NCBI RefSeq assembly: GCF_018991925.1
Contig: NW_024751942.1
Location: forward strand, 40,001-104,000
Source: Homarus americanus
Lineage: Eukaryota > Arthropoda > Malacostraca > Decapoda > Nephropidae
DNA: 64,000 bases
Direction: 5' to 3'
Below, piece by piece: positions 44,523-57,065 of this stretch. Made by a program: the position numbers and the translations under genes. A model generated the notes under the pieces. The model was given only the letters and a program-made list of their open reading frames with translations. It made no database searches and was not told the DNA's origin. The first letter of the stretch is position 1. Each line of letters starts with the position of its first letter.

Positions 44523-45576
44523 AACATACGTAAAAAAAAATCTCTATAAACTAATGTTGTGTTAATGTTAGGTTAGGTTAGGTTGTTGGTATTACTGCCC
44601 TTCAATAACTAAGGTCTTTCAGGTCGTATTCTCCATCAATAAATACACAAGACCAACAACAAATATCAGGAGACACACCTCTAACCTACAGGTATTTGAG
44701 ACGAATGTTGCCGAGTATAAAAAAAAAAATCACTTCCCGATAAACTGACCGTCATGGAAGGAAACATACAGTGATACGCATTATGGTAATCACATCAAGT
44801 TACACAACACAACTTAAAACAACAACTCACTACTGAATGGTAAAATGAGCCCCCCCCCAAAAAAAATCTTAATGGACCCTAAACAATCCTAAAGAAAATA
44901 TTCAACCAAGATTGGTGCCCATTAGGAATTTGGAACTATTAAGACTGGGGGCCCAATAGAATTAGGGCATATTTGACACTTAAACCATCTCATTTCACCT
45001 ACCTTATCCACGACACAACCAGGAACATCGGTTCATACACAGCAGAGATCAATAGTTTCATACACAAGGGACAGTTTACACACGGCGTAGTAGAATCATA
45101 CACAAGAGAACGTACAGTATATAGTATACACCAAGACGGCGGCGATAAGATCACATACACACAGAAGGACAGAAATAAACACACACGCACAAATAGACAG
45201 CCCGACAGTAACAGAACCCGTCAAGTCTGTCCAAAAGCTGATGGTTTACGCTACACTCCACACTGAGGTGACTTTCAATTACACATGAAGGTCGGGGCCA
45301 GTGGAACATATAAGCAATAGAGATTATTATGTATACTCACCGGGGCCAGCTGACTAGGCTCCCACACGGCTCCTCGCTCCTCTTCCTCTCTTCCCGGTGG
45401 TGTGTCTCCAGGCGGATTAGGTCACGTTGCTCTCTCACTGACCTGTCATACACTTCTGTCTTGTTTCTTCATTTCTTCGGGTTGTTAAGACACGTTTATG
45501 ACGGCGTTAAGAGTGTTATGCCTTTATGTTTGGGTAAGGAAGACGACCCGTGGTGTTGGGTACATGAAGTTGTTGT
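44523..45576. other. Unique spacer
   Basis: A short TTAGG run lies near 44570-44583. Frames at 44973-45266 and 45329-45598 have no recognisable domain. No gene. Confidence 0.45.
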
Positions 45577-46118
45577 TCATGATTCTCCCAGATGGTGATG
45601 GAGTTTTCGATGATTCTCCCAAGTGGTGATGGAGTTGTCGATGATTCTCCCAGATGGTGATGGAGTTGTCGATGATTCTCCCAAGTGGTGATGGAGTTGT
45701 CGATGATTCTCCCAGGTGGTGATGGAGTTGTAGATGATTCTCCCAGATGGTGATGGAGTTGTAGATGATTCTCCCAGGTGGTGATGGAGTTGTCGATGAT
45801 TCTCCCAAGTGGTGATGGAGTTGTCGATGATTCTCCCAGATGGTGATGGAGTTGTCGATGATTCTCCCAGATGGTGATGGAGTTGTTGATGATTCTCCCA
45901 GATGGTGAAGGAGTTGTCGATGATTCTCCCAGATGGTGATGGAGTTGTCGATGATTCTCCCAGGTGGTGATGGAGTTGTCGATGATTCTCCCAGATGGTG
46001 ATGGAGTTGTCGATGATTCTCCCAGATGGTGATGGAGTTGTCGATGATTCTCCCAGATGGTGAAGGAGTTGTCGATGATTCTCCCAGATGGTGATGGAGT
46101 TGTCGACTACTCTCCCAG
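45577..46118. repeat. 31-bp satellite, about 17 copies
   Basis: Unit core GATGATTCTCCCAGATGGTG followed by ATGGAGTTGTC. Starts at 45609 and 45640 give an exact 31-bp period. Because 31 is not a multiple of three, the 222-codon minus-strand frame translates as a 31-residue (three-unit) repeat. It is a by-product of the array. Confidence 0.96.
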
Positions 46119-46476
46119 AGGGTCAGACGATGATGCAAACACCCAACGTTCCCTGAAATAAGAGTGAGTTGTGTAGGTGGTTCATCTTCCACGAATTTTA
46201 GAGGTCGTCTGTCGGATAGAGACGCCTCCTCCTAACCAGTATTAATTCAAGTACACTTTATGCTCATTAAACTTAATCTTATATTCATTTCATATTTCCA
46301 CACAAGACCTTCTGCAGCAACAGAGTTTGTTTACGTGTATCAGCTGTAACCCGCCAACACACGCATAGTTATCACCACTAGAAGTTGTTCAAAAACATTA
46401 CTCATTCATCTTAGGATTGAATTTATCAACTGTTATAAGACACTTTCAGCAGACACCAGAAAGAGATCGGAGGCCT
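46119..46476. other. Unique spacer
   Basis: Nothing recognised. Confidence 0.5.
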
Positions 46477-46838
46477 TTCGAATGAGGTGTTTTAGGTGAA
46501 TGTTAAGAATAAGCTACACTGACAGGAAAATAATTGAAGAAGTACTAAGATTAGATAAAAATTCAAGAGAAATACTTGAAATGTACAGAAAAAAAAGAAG
46601 AAAATGAGATACTTGGTCATATAATTAGGGATGAGGAGATAACAGAAATAATAATGGGTAAAGTTGAGGGTAGGAGAGCCAGGGGAAGGCAGAGACTGAG
46701 GTGGATGAATGATATTAAAAACTGTGTCCCCAGAGAGATACAAACCTTAGAGGATTGGTAAAAACAGCCCGAGAACGTTTAGAGAGGAAGACTGTGGTCG
46801 CCAACCCTCAGATATGAGGACGGTACTCTGAAGACATT
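46477..46838 (+). pseudogene. LINE endonuclease/reverse-transcriptase C-terminus
   Basis: The plus-strand frame (46576-46761) reads EILGHIIRDEEITEIIMGKV then EGRRARGRQRLRWMNDIKN. LGHIIR, GKVEGRRxRGRQRLRW and a following short helix typify the C-terminal end of endonuclease-reverse transcriptases in RTE/Jockey-related LINEs. Upstream, in a shifted frame, is the expected RISYTDRKIIEEVLRL segment. Downstream, after a stop, LRYEDGTL is readable, matching LRHNEDGTL near 61.9 kb. It has at least two frame breaks and is non-functional. Confidence 0.75.
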
Positions 46839-47040
46839 TTTATTTTGGTAATATAGATAGTATATATTTGTTAATTATAATATTCTAAACACTCATAATA
46901 ACACATTTTAAGAGAATAAAGAGTTCATATATGAGTTCAAGTTTATTGTTTATCACTGATGATGTGTAGTAAATAGTAGCTAAAAGGGTTCCAGAAGTAA
47001 TACAGAAGATAACGCCAAAGATGGCTCCCACACGAGGATG
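46839..47040. other. Short AT-rich spacer
   Basis: May contain the LINE 3' UTR (AATAAA at 46915). Not resolved. Confidence 0.35.
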
Positions 47041-47046
47041 CAGCAC

Positions 47047-47104
47047 ACAACATCACGCCGCAGCACAGAAAAGGACAACATCACGCCGCAGCACAGAAAA
47101 GGAC
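47047..47104. repeat. 28-bp direct duplication
   Basis: Two near-perfect copies with core ACAACATCACGCCGCAGCAC, starting at 47047 and 47075. Confidence 0.9.
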
Positions 47105-47129
47105 AGTTTGGGCGCCACTGAAATCCATC

Positions 47130-47254
47130 CTTTGCACTTTCCTAACTATAAAATTCGGCACCCATTCACAACCAGGTCGGCAAGAGATGCTTTGGGCACG
47201 AACCAGTGATCTTTAGGACAGGAAGTGAGTGCTGTATCCACTCGGCCATGAACG
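47130..47254 (-). mobile_element. tRNA-derived SINE head (second family)
   Basis: The minus strand has an A box TGGCCGAGTGG (47238-47248) and a B box GGTTCGTGCCC (47194-47204), again with starts 44 nt apart. The ATGGCCGAGTGG start resembles tRNA-Ser/Leu leaders (inference). A non-tRNA body follows (CTCTTGCCGACCTGGTTGTG). Its body differs from that of the copy at 44.4 kb, so it is a different family. Not a functional tRNA gene. Confidence 0.65.
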
Positions 47255-47569
47255 TAAAATACTATAAAACGAATAAAATATTAAATTATATCCAACACCA
47301 TACAGGCAGCAGCGCCTCTACCACGCACACATGAACCTCCCAGCCTGAACTATTTACGTCCAGAATTAGGCTGGACCAACACCGACATATGTTCAGCTAC
47401 AGCGAATAATACCCTCTTAGCACCATATGTCATCTACTGGGTGATAAATGTGGCTGGTTTATATCTGGTGAATGATGCTCTACCCTATAAACCACGTCAT
47501 AACAACAACACTAACCACGTCATAACAACAACACTATAACACAAGAAACATTCCGAGGAAATAGATAAC
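47255..47569. other. Unique spacer
   Basis: Contains a tandem duplication of ACCACGTCATAACAACAACA near 47489-47530. No gene. Confidence 0.5.
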
Positions 47570-47702
47570 AAATTACACCCCCACCCCTCTCCCTAACAAG
47601 ACCCCCACCCCCTCCTAACAAGACCCCCCACCTCCCTAACAAGACCCCCCACCCCTTCTAACAGACCCCCACCCCCCTTCCTAACAAGCCCCCCTCAACC
47701 CA
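47570..47702. repeat. C-rich CTAACAAGACCCCC repeat
   Basis: About five variable copies of roughly 22-27 bp with long C-runs. Confidence 0.85.
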
Positions 47703-47892
47703 AGTACAAGATGCGTGATAATGCCGTAAGTATCCCGGGAATCTTTACTGTTCATACAAGAGCCTTTGTTTACTCAGTACCTGCCAGCTGTGACTAAGAG
47801 AGACGACAATAACAACATGACTGAGTTGGAAGCTGATAAGGGGGGAGGAGAACACGCCATTAATTACTTGTTGGAAAGATTCACATCCAGTA

Positions 47893-48190
47893 ACAACTAC
47901 GTCACAACACCCAATAACTACTTTACAGCTCCAAGCAATCAAACTACGTCAGCTCACCCAGCAACCAAACAACAGCTACGTCATCTCACCCAGCAACCAA
48001 ACAACAACTACGTCATCTCACCCAGCAACCAAACAACAACTACGTCATCTCACCCAGCAACCAAACAACAACTACGTCATCTCACCCAGTAACCATACAA
48101 CAACTACGTCACCTCACCCAGCAACCATACAACAGCTACGTCATCTCACCCAGCAACCAAACAACAGCTGCGTCATCTCACCCAGCAACC
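47893..48190. repeat. 32-bp minisatellite, about 8-9 copies
   Basis: Unit core CTACGTCATCTCACCCAGCA followed by ACCAAACAACAA. Anchors at 48010 and 48042 give exactly 32 bp. The edge copies (47893-47950) are diverged. Confidence 0.94.
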
Positions 48191-48695
48191 ATCTACGGAT
48201 GTAATAAACGTCTATTCATTCTCAATATGTAAACTAAGCCCCACCCACATTCTCTCGTATAAGGCTACGATTGGCTACCACGACAGCCAATAACAAACAC
48301 TGCCTAGTTTGGTCACCTCACTGTTCTGCTGTACTTTTTCACTGCTTGTGTTAGTCATTATTAACAGTGATTAGTAAGTAGTTTTATGGTTCCTAGGAGT
48401 GCAAGTTCGAAACTGTTTGTTGTGAAACAGATCTAACGAGATGGTGATAAAGTCGGGTCGTAAAGTGAGGGTCACAAACACATGCTGACTCAGGCCAGCC
48501 CAGGGTGGAGACGGTTCTTGATTACCCTGTCAAGAAGGTGACCCCCAGGCGCGCACTAACACCACCTGCGCTGCCACCCCACCTGCGCTCCTCAAGTATA
48601 CATCATCATTATCACCCCTACCACCCACTACACTACAACACCTATACACTACAACACCTATACCATGCATGTCACTATCACCACCTATATTAATT

Positions 48696-48697
<2 letters not shown>
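48191..48697. other. Unique spacer
   Basis: Holds a short duplicated phrase CACTACAACACCTATAC near 48627-48665. No gene. Confidence 0.5.

Positions 48698-48747
<50 letters not shown>
48698..48747. repeat. (AC)n microsatellite
   Basis: 50 bp of AC. Confidence 0.97.
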
Positions 48748-48750
<3 letters not shown>

Positions 48751-49890
48751 GTCATGGAATTAAACTGCATCTAAAATTCAGTCGCGTTGCCCTAACTATA
48801 TAATTGCCGTACAGCCATCATGATTATATAATTAAATGAATAATAATTAATATATTTATGCATAATTATGAACAGATGCGTCTTAGTATTCAGTAGAGAG
48901 GGGTTTAACAGGAGTACAGTACACGTGTTGATAAGGAGGAGGGTGTAAGGGGGAAGATGAGAGAGGGAGAATGTGAGGAGGAAGATGAGGAATACAGGGA
49001 GAAGGATGCAATAAGAAGGAAGAGGATATACCCGACCTTGAGGCACTCCGGCTGAGGGATAACTCTTGGCCATCTCTCTCTCTCTCTCTCCTTCATAAGC
49101 CTCACAAAAGTGGGTGTAAATGTGGCATCTTATTGGTGTAAATATGTTTCTTGTTTTTAACTGTAAATGTGTAATTATGGAATGTTTTTATATATTTATG
49201 GCACCTCTGTAAATGTAAAGAAAGAGTTGTCTGCGTGTAAATACAATAACATCTAAGTTGTAAAAATCATAACATTGGTTGTATTTAAATGGAAACAAAT
49301 AGTTCTCTATGTGTAAGTTGTAAATTATTAGTAATATTATTTGTAAGTAAATGTAAACAGTATTATGAGTTGTGGGTTAAGACATTCTTATAGGATTCAA
49401 CCCTCACCCATAACCAGTAAATGACCCAATCGTATGTTAATTAAGTACACGTATCAAACATGTGCAATAATTATCAACCACGTTACGTAGTTGATAATGA
49501 GTTGTTCCCACGTGGGTGTAAACAGGGTGAGGGGGCAGGGCAGGTGAACACAGTATATCAACCATCAGTGGTGTCATCACATGTTAAGAGCGTGAGGGTA
49601 TCTCGTCACCACCACCCTCACCACCACATCACCATCACCACCCTCCCCTCACCACCACTTGTCTTCTCAGAGTGATCACGCACTGTCCACGCGCAGCTCA
49701 CAAGATGACTCGGTGATAGTGTCCCGGTCGCAACAGCACCAGCAAAAATATTCGGAAATTGTTGTTGACAAGAGATAAAGTATTGATTTGACTTTTCATT
49801 TTTTATCAGTTAGTAGGAACAGAACACTTGGGTACTGACAACAAGTGACCTACATGTACACAACTGGTTAATAGCTTCGAGGGATTTCTT
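48748..49890. other. AT-rich region, no gene
   Basis: 48895-49020 is GGA/GAGA-rich and 49075-49092 is (TC)n. 49110-49370 is AT-rich and repeats the word TGTAAATG. 49600-49660 is CACCAC-rich. No supported coding sequence. Confidence 0.5.
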
Positions 49891-50096
49891 TTTACTTATT
49901 ATTATTATCATTATTATTAGTATCAATTAATATTACGATCATCATTTATTGGATTATTATCACAATTCCTTATGGTATTATTATTATTATTACTACCACT
50001 GCTAATGTTAGTATGGCTACCATCATTTCTATTGTCATTATTAAGTATTATTAATGGTATTTCATTCTTATTGATTTCTATTTTCATCGTTTTTTC

Positions 50097-50148
<52 letters not shown>
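49891..50148. repeat. ATT-rich tract and (GT)n
   Basis: Degenerate ATT/TTA trinucleotides at 49891-50080, then 50 bp of pure GT (50099-50148). Confidence 0.9.
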
Positions 50149-50151
<3 letters not shown>

Positions 50152-50305
50152 GGGGTAAGAGGCAGAATGTAATGACATGTAAAGAGCTTCTCTCAGCATA
50201 CGAGAGCACAACCTGACACCTGCAAGGACAGGTAACTGTAAATTGGCTTTCACCTGAGTGCCACACCTGCCCTTGACTGGCATCAGCTGGCCATCACTGG
50301 TCCCT

Positions 50306-50813
<508 letters not shown>

Positions 50814-50865
<52 letters not shown>
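50814..50865. repeat. (CA)n microsatellite
   Basis: 52 bp of CA. Confidence 0.97.
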
Positions 50866-50868
<3 letters not shown>

Positions 50869-51024
50869 TAAGTCTTTATCTAATCACCCCATAATCAGTA
50901 TCTCTCTAACCCAGAGTTTCCCGTTCATGTAAAATATTAAGTACTCGTGTAAATTCTCTCCTCCACCCCAAAAAAATAAAACTAATAACGAAAGCAAACA
51001 CAAACCTATTATCAAAGTAGCAAA

Positions 51025-51175
51025 CACAACAACAACACTAATAACAATAATAACAATAAAATAATAATAATAATAAAAAATAATGATAATAAACATAATA
51101 ATAATAGTAATAATACAATATCAAAATAAATATAAAACAATAATAATAATAATAAATAATAACAATAGCGATAAG
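51025..51175. repeat. (AAT)n degenerate tract
   Basis: About 150 bp of AATAATAAT with AACAAT variants. A similar tract is at 51340-51455. Confidence 0.88.
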
Positions 51176-51493
51176 TGAACAGATAAGTCGAGAGGTTTTG
51201 CACTATTGCGTCTGTCTGCTACCTGGTGTTAGTCACTACATTATCGCCACCTGTGCCTTCAGTAACTATCAAGGTGACTATCTGTGACGTCTTATGAGTT
51301 CCTCTGTATCTGATGAACATGTAGTGACAATAAAATAAGATAACGATACTAATAATAACGATAACAATGATGATAAGAATAATAATGATAATAATTATAA
51401 TAAGTGACAATATTAAGACCAATATTAGTTGTAATAATAATAATAATAATCACCTGGAGTTGTCATTTTGATCACCTTAAGTTAAATAACATT

Positions 51494-51760
51494 ATGAGCA
51501 CCTGTGAGTCGCCATGGATAATATAAGCACCTGTGAGTCGCCATGGGTAATGTAAGCACCTGTGAGTCGCCATGGGTAATATAAGCACCTGTGAGTCGCC
51601 ATGGGTCATATAAGCACCTGTAAGTCGCCATGGGTCATAAAAGCACCTGTGAGTCGCCATGGGTAATGTAAGCACATGTGAGTCGTCATGTGGTAATATA
51701 AGCACCTGTGAGTCGCCATGGGTAATATAAGCACCTGTGAGATGTCTGGCCACACTATGA
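51494..51760. repeat. 29-bp minisatellite, about 9 copies
   Basis: Unit core GCACCTGTGAGTCGCCATGG followed by GTAATATAA. Starts at 51498, 51527 and 51556 give 29 bp. The minus-strand 103-codon frame is its translation. Confidence 0.95.
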
Positions 51761-52214
51761 GTACCTGTCCTATAACTTCTCACCAGGTTCTAAAGTTACC
51801 GGGTGAACACTCGTTTGACCTTTGACCTGGAAGTGTAGCCTTGACCTTCATGATATGGACGCGGGAGTTCGTGACACATCATGGTGACACTAACCTTTCC
51901 GGGAATTATCACCCAAATCCCTTTACTGGTTCAAAAGGTAGAGAGCGGACGGGAAATGTTGCAAGGAGCCAGCGACCACGAGGCCAAAGCATCGACTATA
52001 TATTTCTCCTTCAGTAATAATAAAAAGAAATATATACATTAATAATCATTATATCAATATAAATTATGTATAACCTATTGATAACATCTGTGTGTGTACA
52101 GCCTTGTATAGGCTTGGTGAGATGCGCTAGTAGTTTTTACCTTTGTTACTGTATTAGTACATGGGATATACTATAGTAAGTGTTTATTGCTACGATGTAC
52201 TGTATCGTCTAACG
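51761..52214. other. Unique spacer
   Basis: Nothing recognised. Confidence 0.5.
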
Positions 52215-52420
52215 ACTGTAATGAAGTAATGCAATAATAATGATGACAATAATAAAGATAGTAATAATAATGGCAGTAATGATAATAATAACAATATTAA
52301 TAATACTAATAAAAAACCAATAATAATAACAATAATAATAATAATAATATTATTACTATTATAATTATAAAATAATAGTATTAATAACAGTATTAATACT
52401 GCTACTAATATTAATAGTAA
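52215..52420. repeat. (AAT)n degenerate tract
   Basis: ATAATAATAACAATA-type sequence over about 200 bp. Confidence 0.87.
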
Positions 52421-52504
52421 ATAAATGAGTGAAACATTCTCACAACTGTCTGAGACAGATCGGACGAAGACCATAACGATCAAGGTTGAGTAACGTTACG
52501 CTCC

Positions 52505-53365
52505 TCAGATATTGACTCAAGGAAACAGATGCAGGCGTGAGCACATCACTTGAGGAACACCCGTTATATATAAAATCAAATTTCAACATAATGACTTCAG
52601 GAAATAGGTGCAGTCATAAGAGCACCAGCTAATGAACACCAGTCATACAAAAAAGAAATCATCCACTGACTCGAGGAAACAGCACTAAACACGAGAGTTC
52701 CCCTTGAGGAACACCCGGCATGCATAAAACCAAACACAATCGCATATGTAATGTGTTCCCTCGCCCAAGATTGGAAGTCGAACAGGAGTCATAAATCTAG
52801 TATTATAAAGATGGAAAATATCAATGATCGAAAGTGACTTTAATATTCACGACTTGAAGCTGTTTATCAAATTTCATTTCGAAATGTAAGGCCCATGTTA
52901 AGTTATTGAACATAAGAAGCATTTAGTCGGGAAGGACCAGGATGACACTTATCTCTCCTCAAATAATTATTCAAACAGATGTAAACAAAAGGACGTCGCT
53001 ACAAGAACACTCACGATGCAAAAACTTCAGATACTGACTCAGGAAAACAGATGTGGACACAAGTACAGTATACCACTTGGGGGAACACCCGTCATGCATA
53101 AAAACCTTAAAAAAATACTCAAATATTGACTCAAGGAAGCACACGCCGACCTAGCATTCCCAGCTGAGGAACACCCAGCCACTCATAAGACAAACACTCA
53201 CTTACCCAAGGAAACAGATACGTAAATAACGGCCCCACACGAGGAACACTCTACTATGCATAAAAATCAAATAACGAAATAAATAAAACCTGAGGTACTA
53301 ACTCAAGGAAACAGGCTAGGACACACGCCGCCCACTTCAGGAACACACACACCTTGCATAAAAAC
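52505..53365 (+). repeat. Old degenerate tandem repeat of about 75-100 bp
   Basis: Eight diverged copies share the order TTGACTCAAGGAAACAGATG, a variable stretch, then CTTGAGGAACACCCG, then CATGCATAAAA. Anchors lie near 52511, 52592, 52667, 52976, 53033, 53127, 53200 and 53300. A 240-bp unrelated stretch (about 52735-52970) sits inside. Divergence is far higher than in the other arrays. Confidence 0.75.
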
Positions 53366-53499
53366 CAGCAGCCTGGGATTAAGACCAACAATGGATTTAA
53401 ATTAAAGCAGAATATCAGGGTGCAAGGACGAGGACGCTCAGTTGTTTTGTAGCTCGTTAACTAGCCTTGAAGGGCCTTGCAAGGTCGTCCACTCAGCCC

Positions 53500-53880
53500 G
53501 TAATGAACAGCTCGGAACCTTAGTGGACGTCTACAGAGTCGTAGTGTTAATCTATACTGATGTGTTTAGAGTAAACCTGTAAAAAAATCATACCGTGTTT
53601 ATGTGTAAGTGATCGATCTGTTTAGTCTTGAAGATCTCATTTATTGTAAATGTCTTAAGAGTTTGGTAGTTCAGTGTATTTCTGAGGGCTCAGTCAGTGT
53701 AAATCAGTAAGTGGATCACCCTTTGTAAATCTATAATCTAAGTTACATCTGTAAATGGACAATACGGAACCTAAGATTCCCCATTCCCCAAATATGTAAC
53801 TGTATATTTTCAGCCTTCTGGCTGCCAAGCTCTTTCAATAAACCGTTTATTATTATTATTTATTATTATTATTATTAAGA
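53500..53880 (+). mobile_element. Probable retroelement 3' end with AATAAA and (TTA)n tail
   Basis: Unique sequence rich in TGTAAAT words ends in an AATAAA signal (53837-53842) closely followed by a (TTA)n tail (53848-53877). Such an ending is usual for LINE or SINE 3' ends. No reading frame is preserved, so the family is unknown. A host 3' UTR is an alternative. Confidence 0.4.
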
Positions 53881-54323
53881 AAAAATAATGTGAGTTTCAA
53901 CATCTAATTTTCTATGAATACTTAACAAGTATATAATTTCCAAGGCACCTCACGCAATGCTTTAAGTGATGTGTCATTGTTATTGTACAGAAGGGAGACA
54001 CGTGCTGTATGTATGATGTGGTATGTGTATACTGTGTACGTTGTTTCTGCAGTACTGTGCACCCGTTAATGTTGTTTTATTACTATTAACAGAATTAGTA
54101 TTTTCATTAGTATTATAAATATTTATCCTCATAAGATAGACAGACAGACGCAAGAATGAATTACAGGGGACTATAAACAACGATATGCCTCAGTCTTTAA
54201 GTCGGGGTTTAAACAAGAAACAACAAATGGCGGCAGTTTATTTATTAACACACATCGCACTTCCTGGCATTCTGGTCACGCCCACTGACGTCAAAACTTC
54301 GTCATGCTTGTAAGAACTGTCGG
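53881..54323. other. Unique spacer
   Basis: No gene. The 66-codon minus frame at 53980-54180 has no domain. Confidence 0.5.
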
Positions 54324-55265
54324 GTGAATGGTGGTGGTGAGTGATGGGTGGTGGTGAGTGATGGGTGGTGGAGAGTGGATGGGTAGTGGTGAGTGGATGG
54401 GTGGTGGTGAGTGATGGGTGTTGGTGAGTGATGGGTGGTGGAGAGTGGATGGGTGGTGGTGAGTGATGGGTGGTGGTGAGTGATGGGTGGTGGTGAGTGA
54501 TGGGTGGTGGTGTGGGTGGTGGTGAGTGATGGGTGGTGGTGGTGATGGGTGGAGAGTGGATGGGTGGTGGTGAGTGGATGGGTGGTGGTGAGTGGATGGG
54601 TGGTGGTGAGTGATGGGTGGTGTGGTGGTGGATGGGTGGTGGTGGTGGATGGGTGGTGGAAGTGGATGGGTGGTGGTGGTGATGGGTGGTGGTGGTGATG
54701 GGTGGTGGTAAGTGATGGGTGGTGGTGAGTGATGGGTGGTGGTGAGTGATGGGTGGTGGAGAGTGATGGGTGGTGGGATGGTGGTGGTGAGTGATGGGTG
54801 GTGGTGAGTGGATGGGTGGTGGTGAGTGATGGGTGGTGGAAGTGGATGGGTGGTGGTGAGTGATGGGTGGTGGAGTGGATGGGTGGTGGTGAGTGATGGG
54901 TGGTGGTGAGTGGATGGGTAGTGAGTGGATGGGTGGTGGTGAGTGGATGGGTGGTGGTGAGGTGGATGGGTGGTAGTGATGAGTGATGGCAGTAGTGGTG
55001 AGTGATGGGTGGTGGAGAGTGATGGGTGGTGGATGGGTGGTGGTGAGTGATGGGTGGTGGTGAGTGGATGGGTAGTGGTGGGTGATGGGTGGTGGAGAGT
55101 GGATGGGTGGTGGAGAGTGATGGGTGGTGGAGAGTGGATGGGTGGTGGTGAGTGAATGGGTGGTGGTAGTGGATGGATGGTGGTGAGTGGATGGGTGGCT
55201 GGTGAGTGGATGGGTGGTAGTATAGTGATGAGTGATGGCAGTAGTGGTGAGTCATGGGTGGTAGT
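54324..55265. repeat. 17/18-bp GGTGGTGAGTGATG satellite (0.94 kb)
   Basis: About 53 copies of GGGTGGTGGTGAGTGAT with an optional extra G (GTGGATG), plus GGAGAGTG variants. Unit lengths of 17 and 18 are mixed. Two minus-strand frames of 332 and 317 codons are His/Pro/Ser/Thr translations of it. Plus-strand G-runs are dense. Confidence 0.96.
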
Positions 55266-55386
55266 AGTGGTTGTAGTGGTAATGAACAATGGGTGATGAC
55301 AAGTTAAAGATCGTGGAGGAAATGGGTGGTGGTGAGGGTTGGGAGGACAAGCAAGTAGGCGAGAGACGATGCGGAGGGTGAGATGA

Positions 55387-55495
55387 CGGTGGGCGGGTGG
55401 AGGCGGTAGGATGGTGGGCGGGTGGAGGCGGTAGGATGGTGGGCGGGTGGAGGCGGTAGGATGGTGGGCGGGTGGAGGCGTTAGGACGGTGGGCG
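55387..55495. repeat. 25-bp G-rich minisatellite, about 4 copies
   Basis: Unit core GGTGGGCGGGTGGAGGCGGT followed by AGGAT. Near-identical copies with GGG tracts. Confidence 0.95.
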
Positions 55496-56350
55496 GAGAG
55501 CTGGATGACGGGATGCTGTCAATGTGTGTTGGCCATTACGACGTGGATCTTTGCTTAATTCCGTGAAAAACTCATCGCTGATCCTCCATCTCTCTCGCCC
55601 GTGTGCCTGACAGAGGGAGGGGTAATGCATGGACAAACACTTTACCTGCGATCACACAATTTCAAGGACACGAATTCCTCTTGGTTGACGAGATTCACAG
55701 TTGTAGTATTATGGAATTTTCCCTTGAGTATAATAACTACCCAGGTAAACGCTGAAACATACCCCATTATAAGGCTCGTCCGACTATTATACTGGACAGG
55801 GTGAAGCAACACTGTAGTCTCCAATGTTTCGGGCATTTACTGAATCGTGAATGTTGTATATTTTCAACAAAAATATCGTAGTATGTTATATTTTCAACTT
55901 GATCATCGAAGCATTATAAATTGTAAATAAATTCATCAGAGCATTATATACTTTGAACATATTCTTTCTGAAAGAGAAGTGAGCGAGTTTATATTTAAAA
56001 CGTGAAACTTATGTGAATTTTAAATGTATGTCAACGTTACAGAGAACAGTGACTTCCTTCCTCAAAAATATAAATTAGAAAATAATTCCCTGCCAATATA
56101 AACAAGAGACCATTGTGTATCTCTATAAGTCACGCCATAATGAGGAATACCAACGTATTTCAACCAATAGTTAATATCTAAGATAAAAAATCAGAAATAA
56201 ATTCATACCCGAAATATATTCCGTGGTCAGAATATACCGAAATATACTGTACTTCAAACACACAGTTGATCAACAAAGGCGCCGTTATAATTCACTCAGG
56301 AATTTTCAATATCAGACCATAACGCAATACAGTTATCAAGATGGAACTCG
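55496..56350. other. Unique AT-rich region
   Basis: 55850-55970 carries three loose copies of a TATATTTTCAAC/CATCGAAGCATTATA phrase. No gene. Confidence 0.5.
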
Positions 56351-56480
56351 GGGACACAGATGAGCTAGCCCCCGGGGGACACAGATCAGCTAGCCCCCGG
56401 GGGACACAAGTCAGCTAGGCCCTGGAGGGGCACAGGTGAACTAGCCCTCCGGGGACACAGGTCAATAACTCCCAGGTGAC
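56351..56480. repeat. 25-bp minisatellite, about 5 copies
   Basis: Unit core GGGGACACAGATCAGCTAGC followed by CCCCG. Copies diverge toward the right. Confidence 0.9.
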
Positions 56481-57065
56481 ACACGTAGGGTGGGGTGGCG
56501 CCGAGTCGTCCACAGTGTCACCATCAAAGTCGTGTCACAGACGGAGGTGTTATGGAATTTAAGCTGGATCGATGTACACAAGGCTCCCGTGTTTACCAGA
56601 ACAATCCCCCGTCACGCACCCACCACCTCCTAACTACTCAATACTTGTTTACATCGCCAACAAACACACCCCTGTCCACCCCCCCACCGGCCACCTTTAG
56701 ATCCATTAGTCATCACAAACTCTCATTCATCTGTGTCATGCATTTTTGTTAGGTCAGGAATTCATTTCTTTTATTCATCTTCAAGCGAGTATGTATTCTT
56801 TCCAGTCGAGACATGGTAATATATAATTTACTTTAGTATACATACATACATACATACATACATACATAGGTATTAGGTAAGGTAGCACTATGCATCTTGA
56901 TCAATTATTCATCTCTACTCTTTCTTAAAACGTGTATAATAACATATATAATATACTGAATATTAATGTGTTATTAATTTTATTAATTCTACCCTGTCTA
57001 CAATGATAAATAAACCACCACATGAATTATAATATGTCAGATTATGTTAGATTAAACTATATTAA
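56481..57065. other. Unique spacer with (CATA)n
   Basis: (CATA)n at 56839-56869. No gene. Confidence 0.5.

Noticed and set aside
45577..46118. CRISPR-like array of 31-bp repeats
   Set aside because: Repeats are head-to-tail with no spacers, the DNA is clearly eukaryotic, and no cas-like gene is present. The same applies to the other 23-34-bp arrays.
45524..46192. 222-codon minus-strand ORF
   Set aside because: A 31-bp array read in three successive phases gives a 31-residue repeat. This is expected from any stop-free array.
54291..55289. 332- and 317-codon minus-strand ORFs rich in His/Pro/Thr
   Set aside because: Two frames are open together over a GGTGGTGAGTGATG satellite, so they are a by-product of composition.
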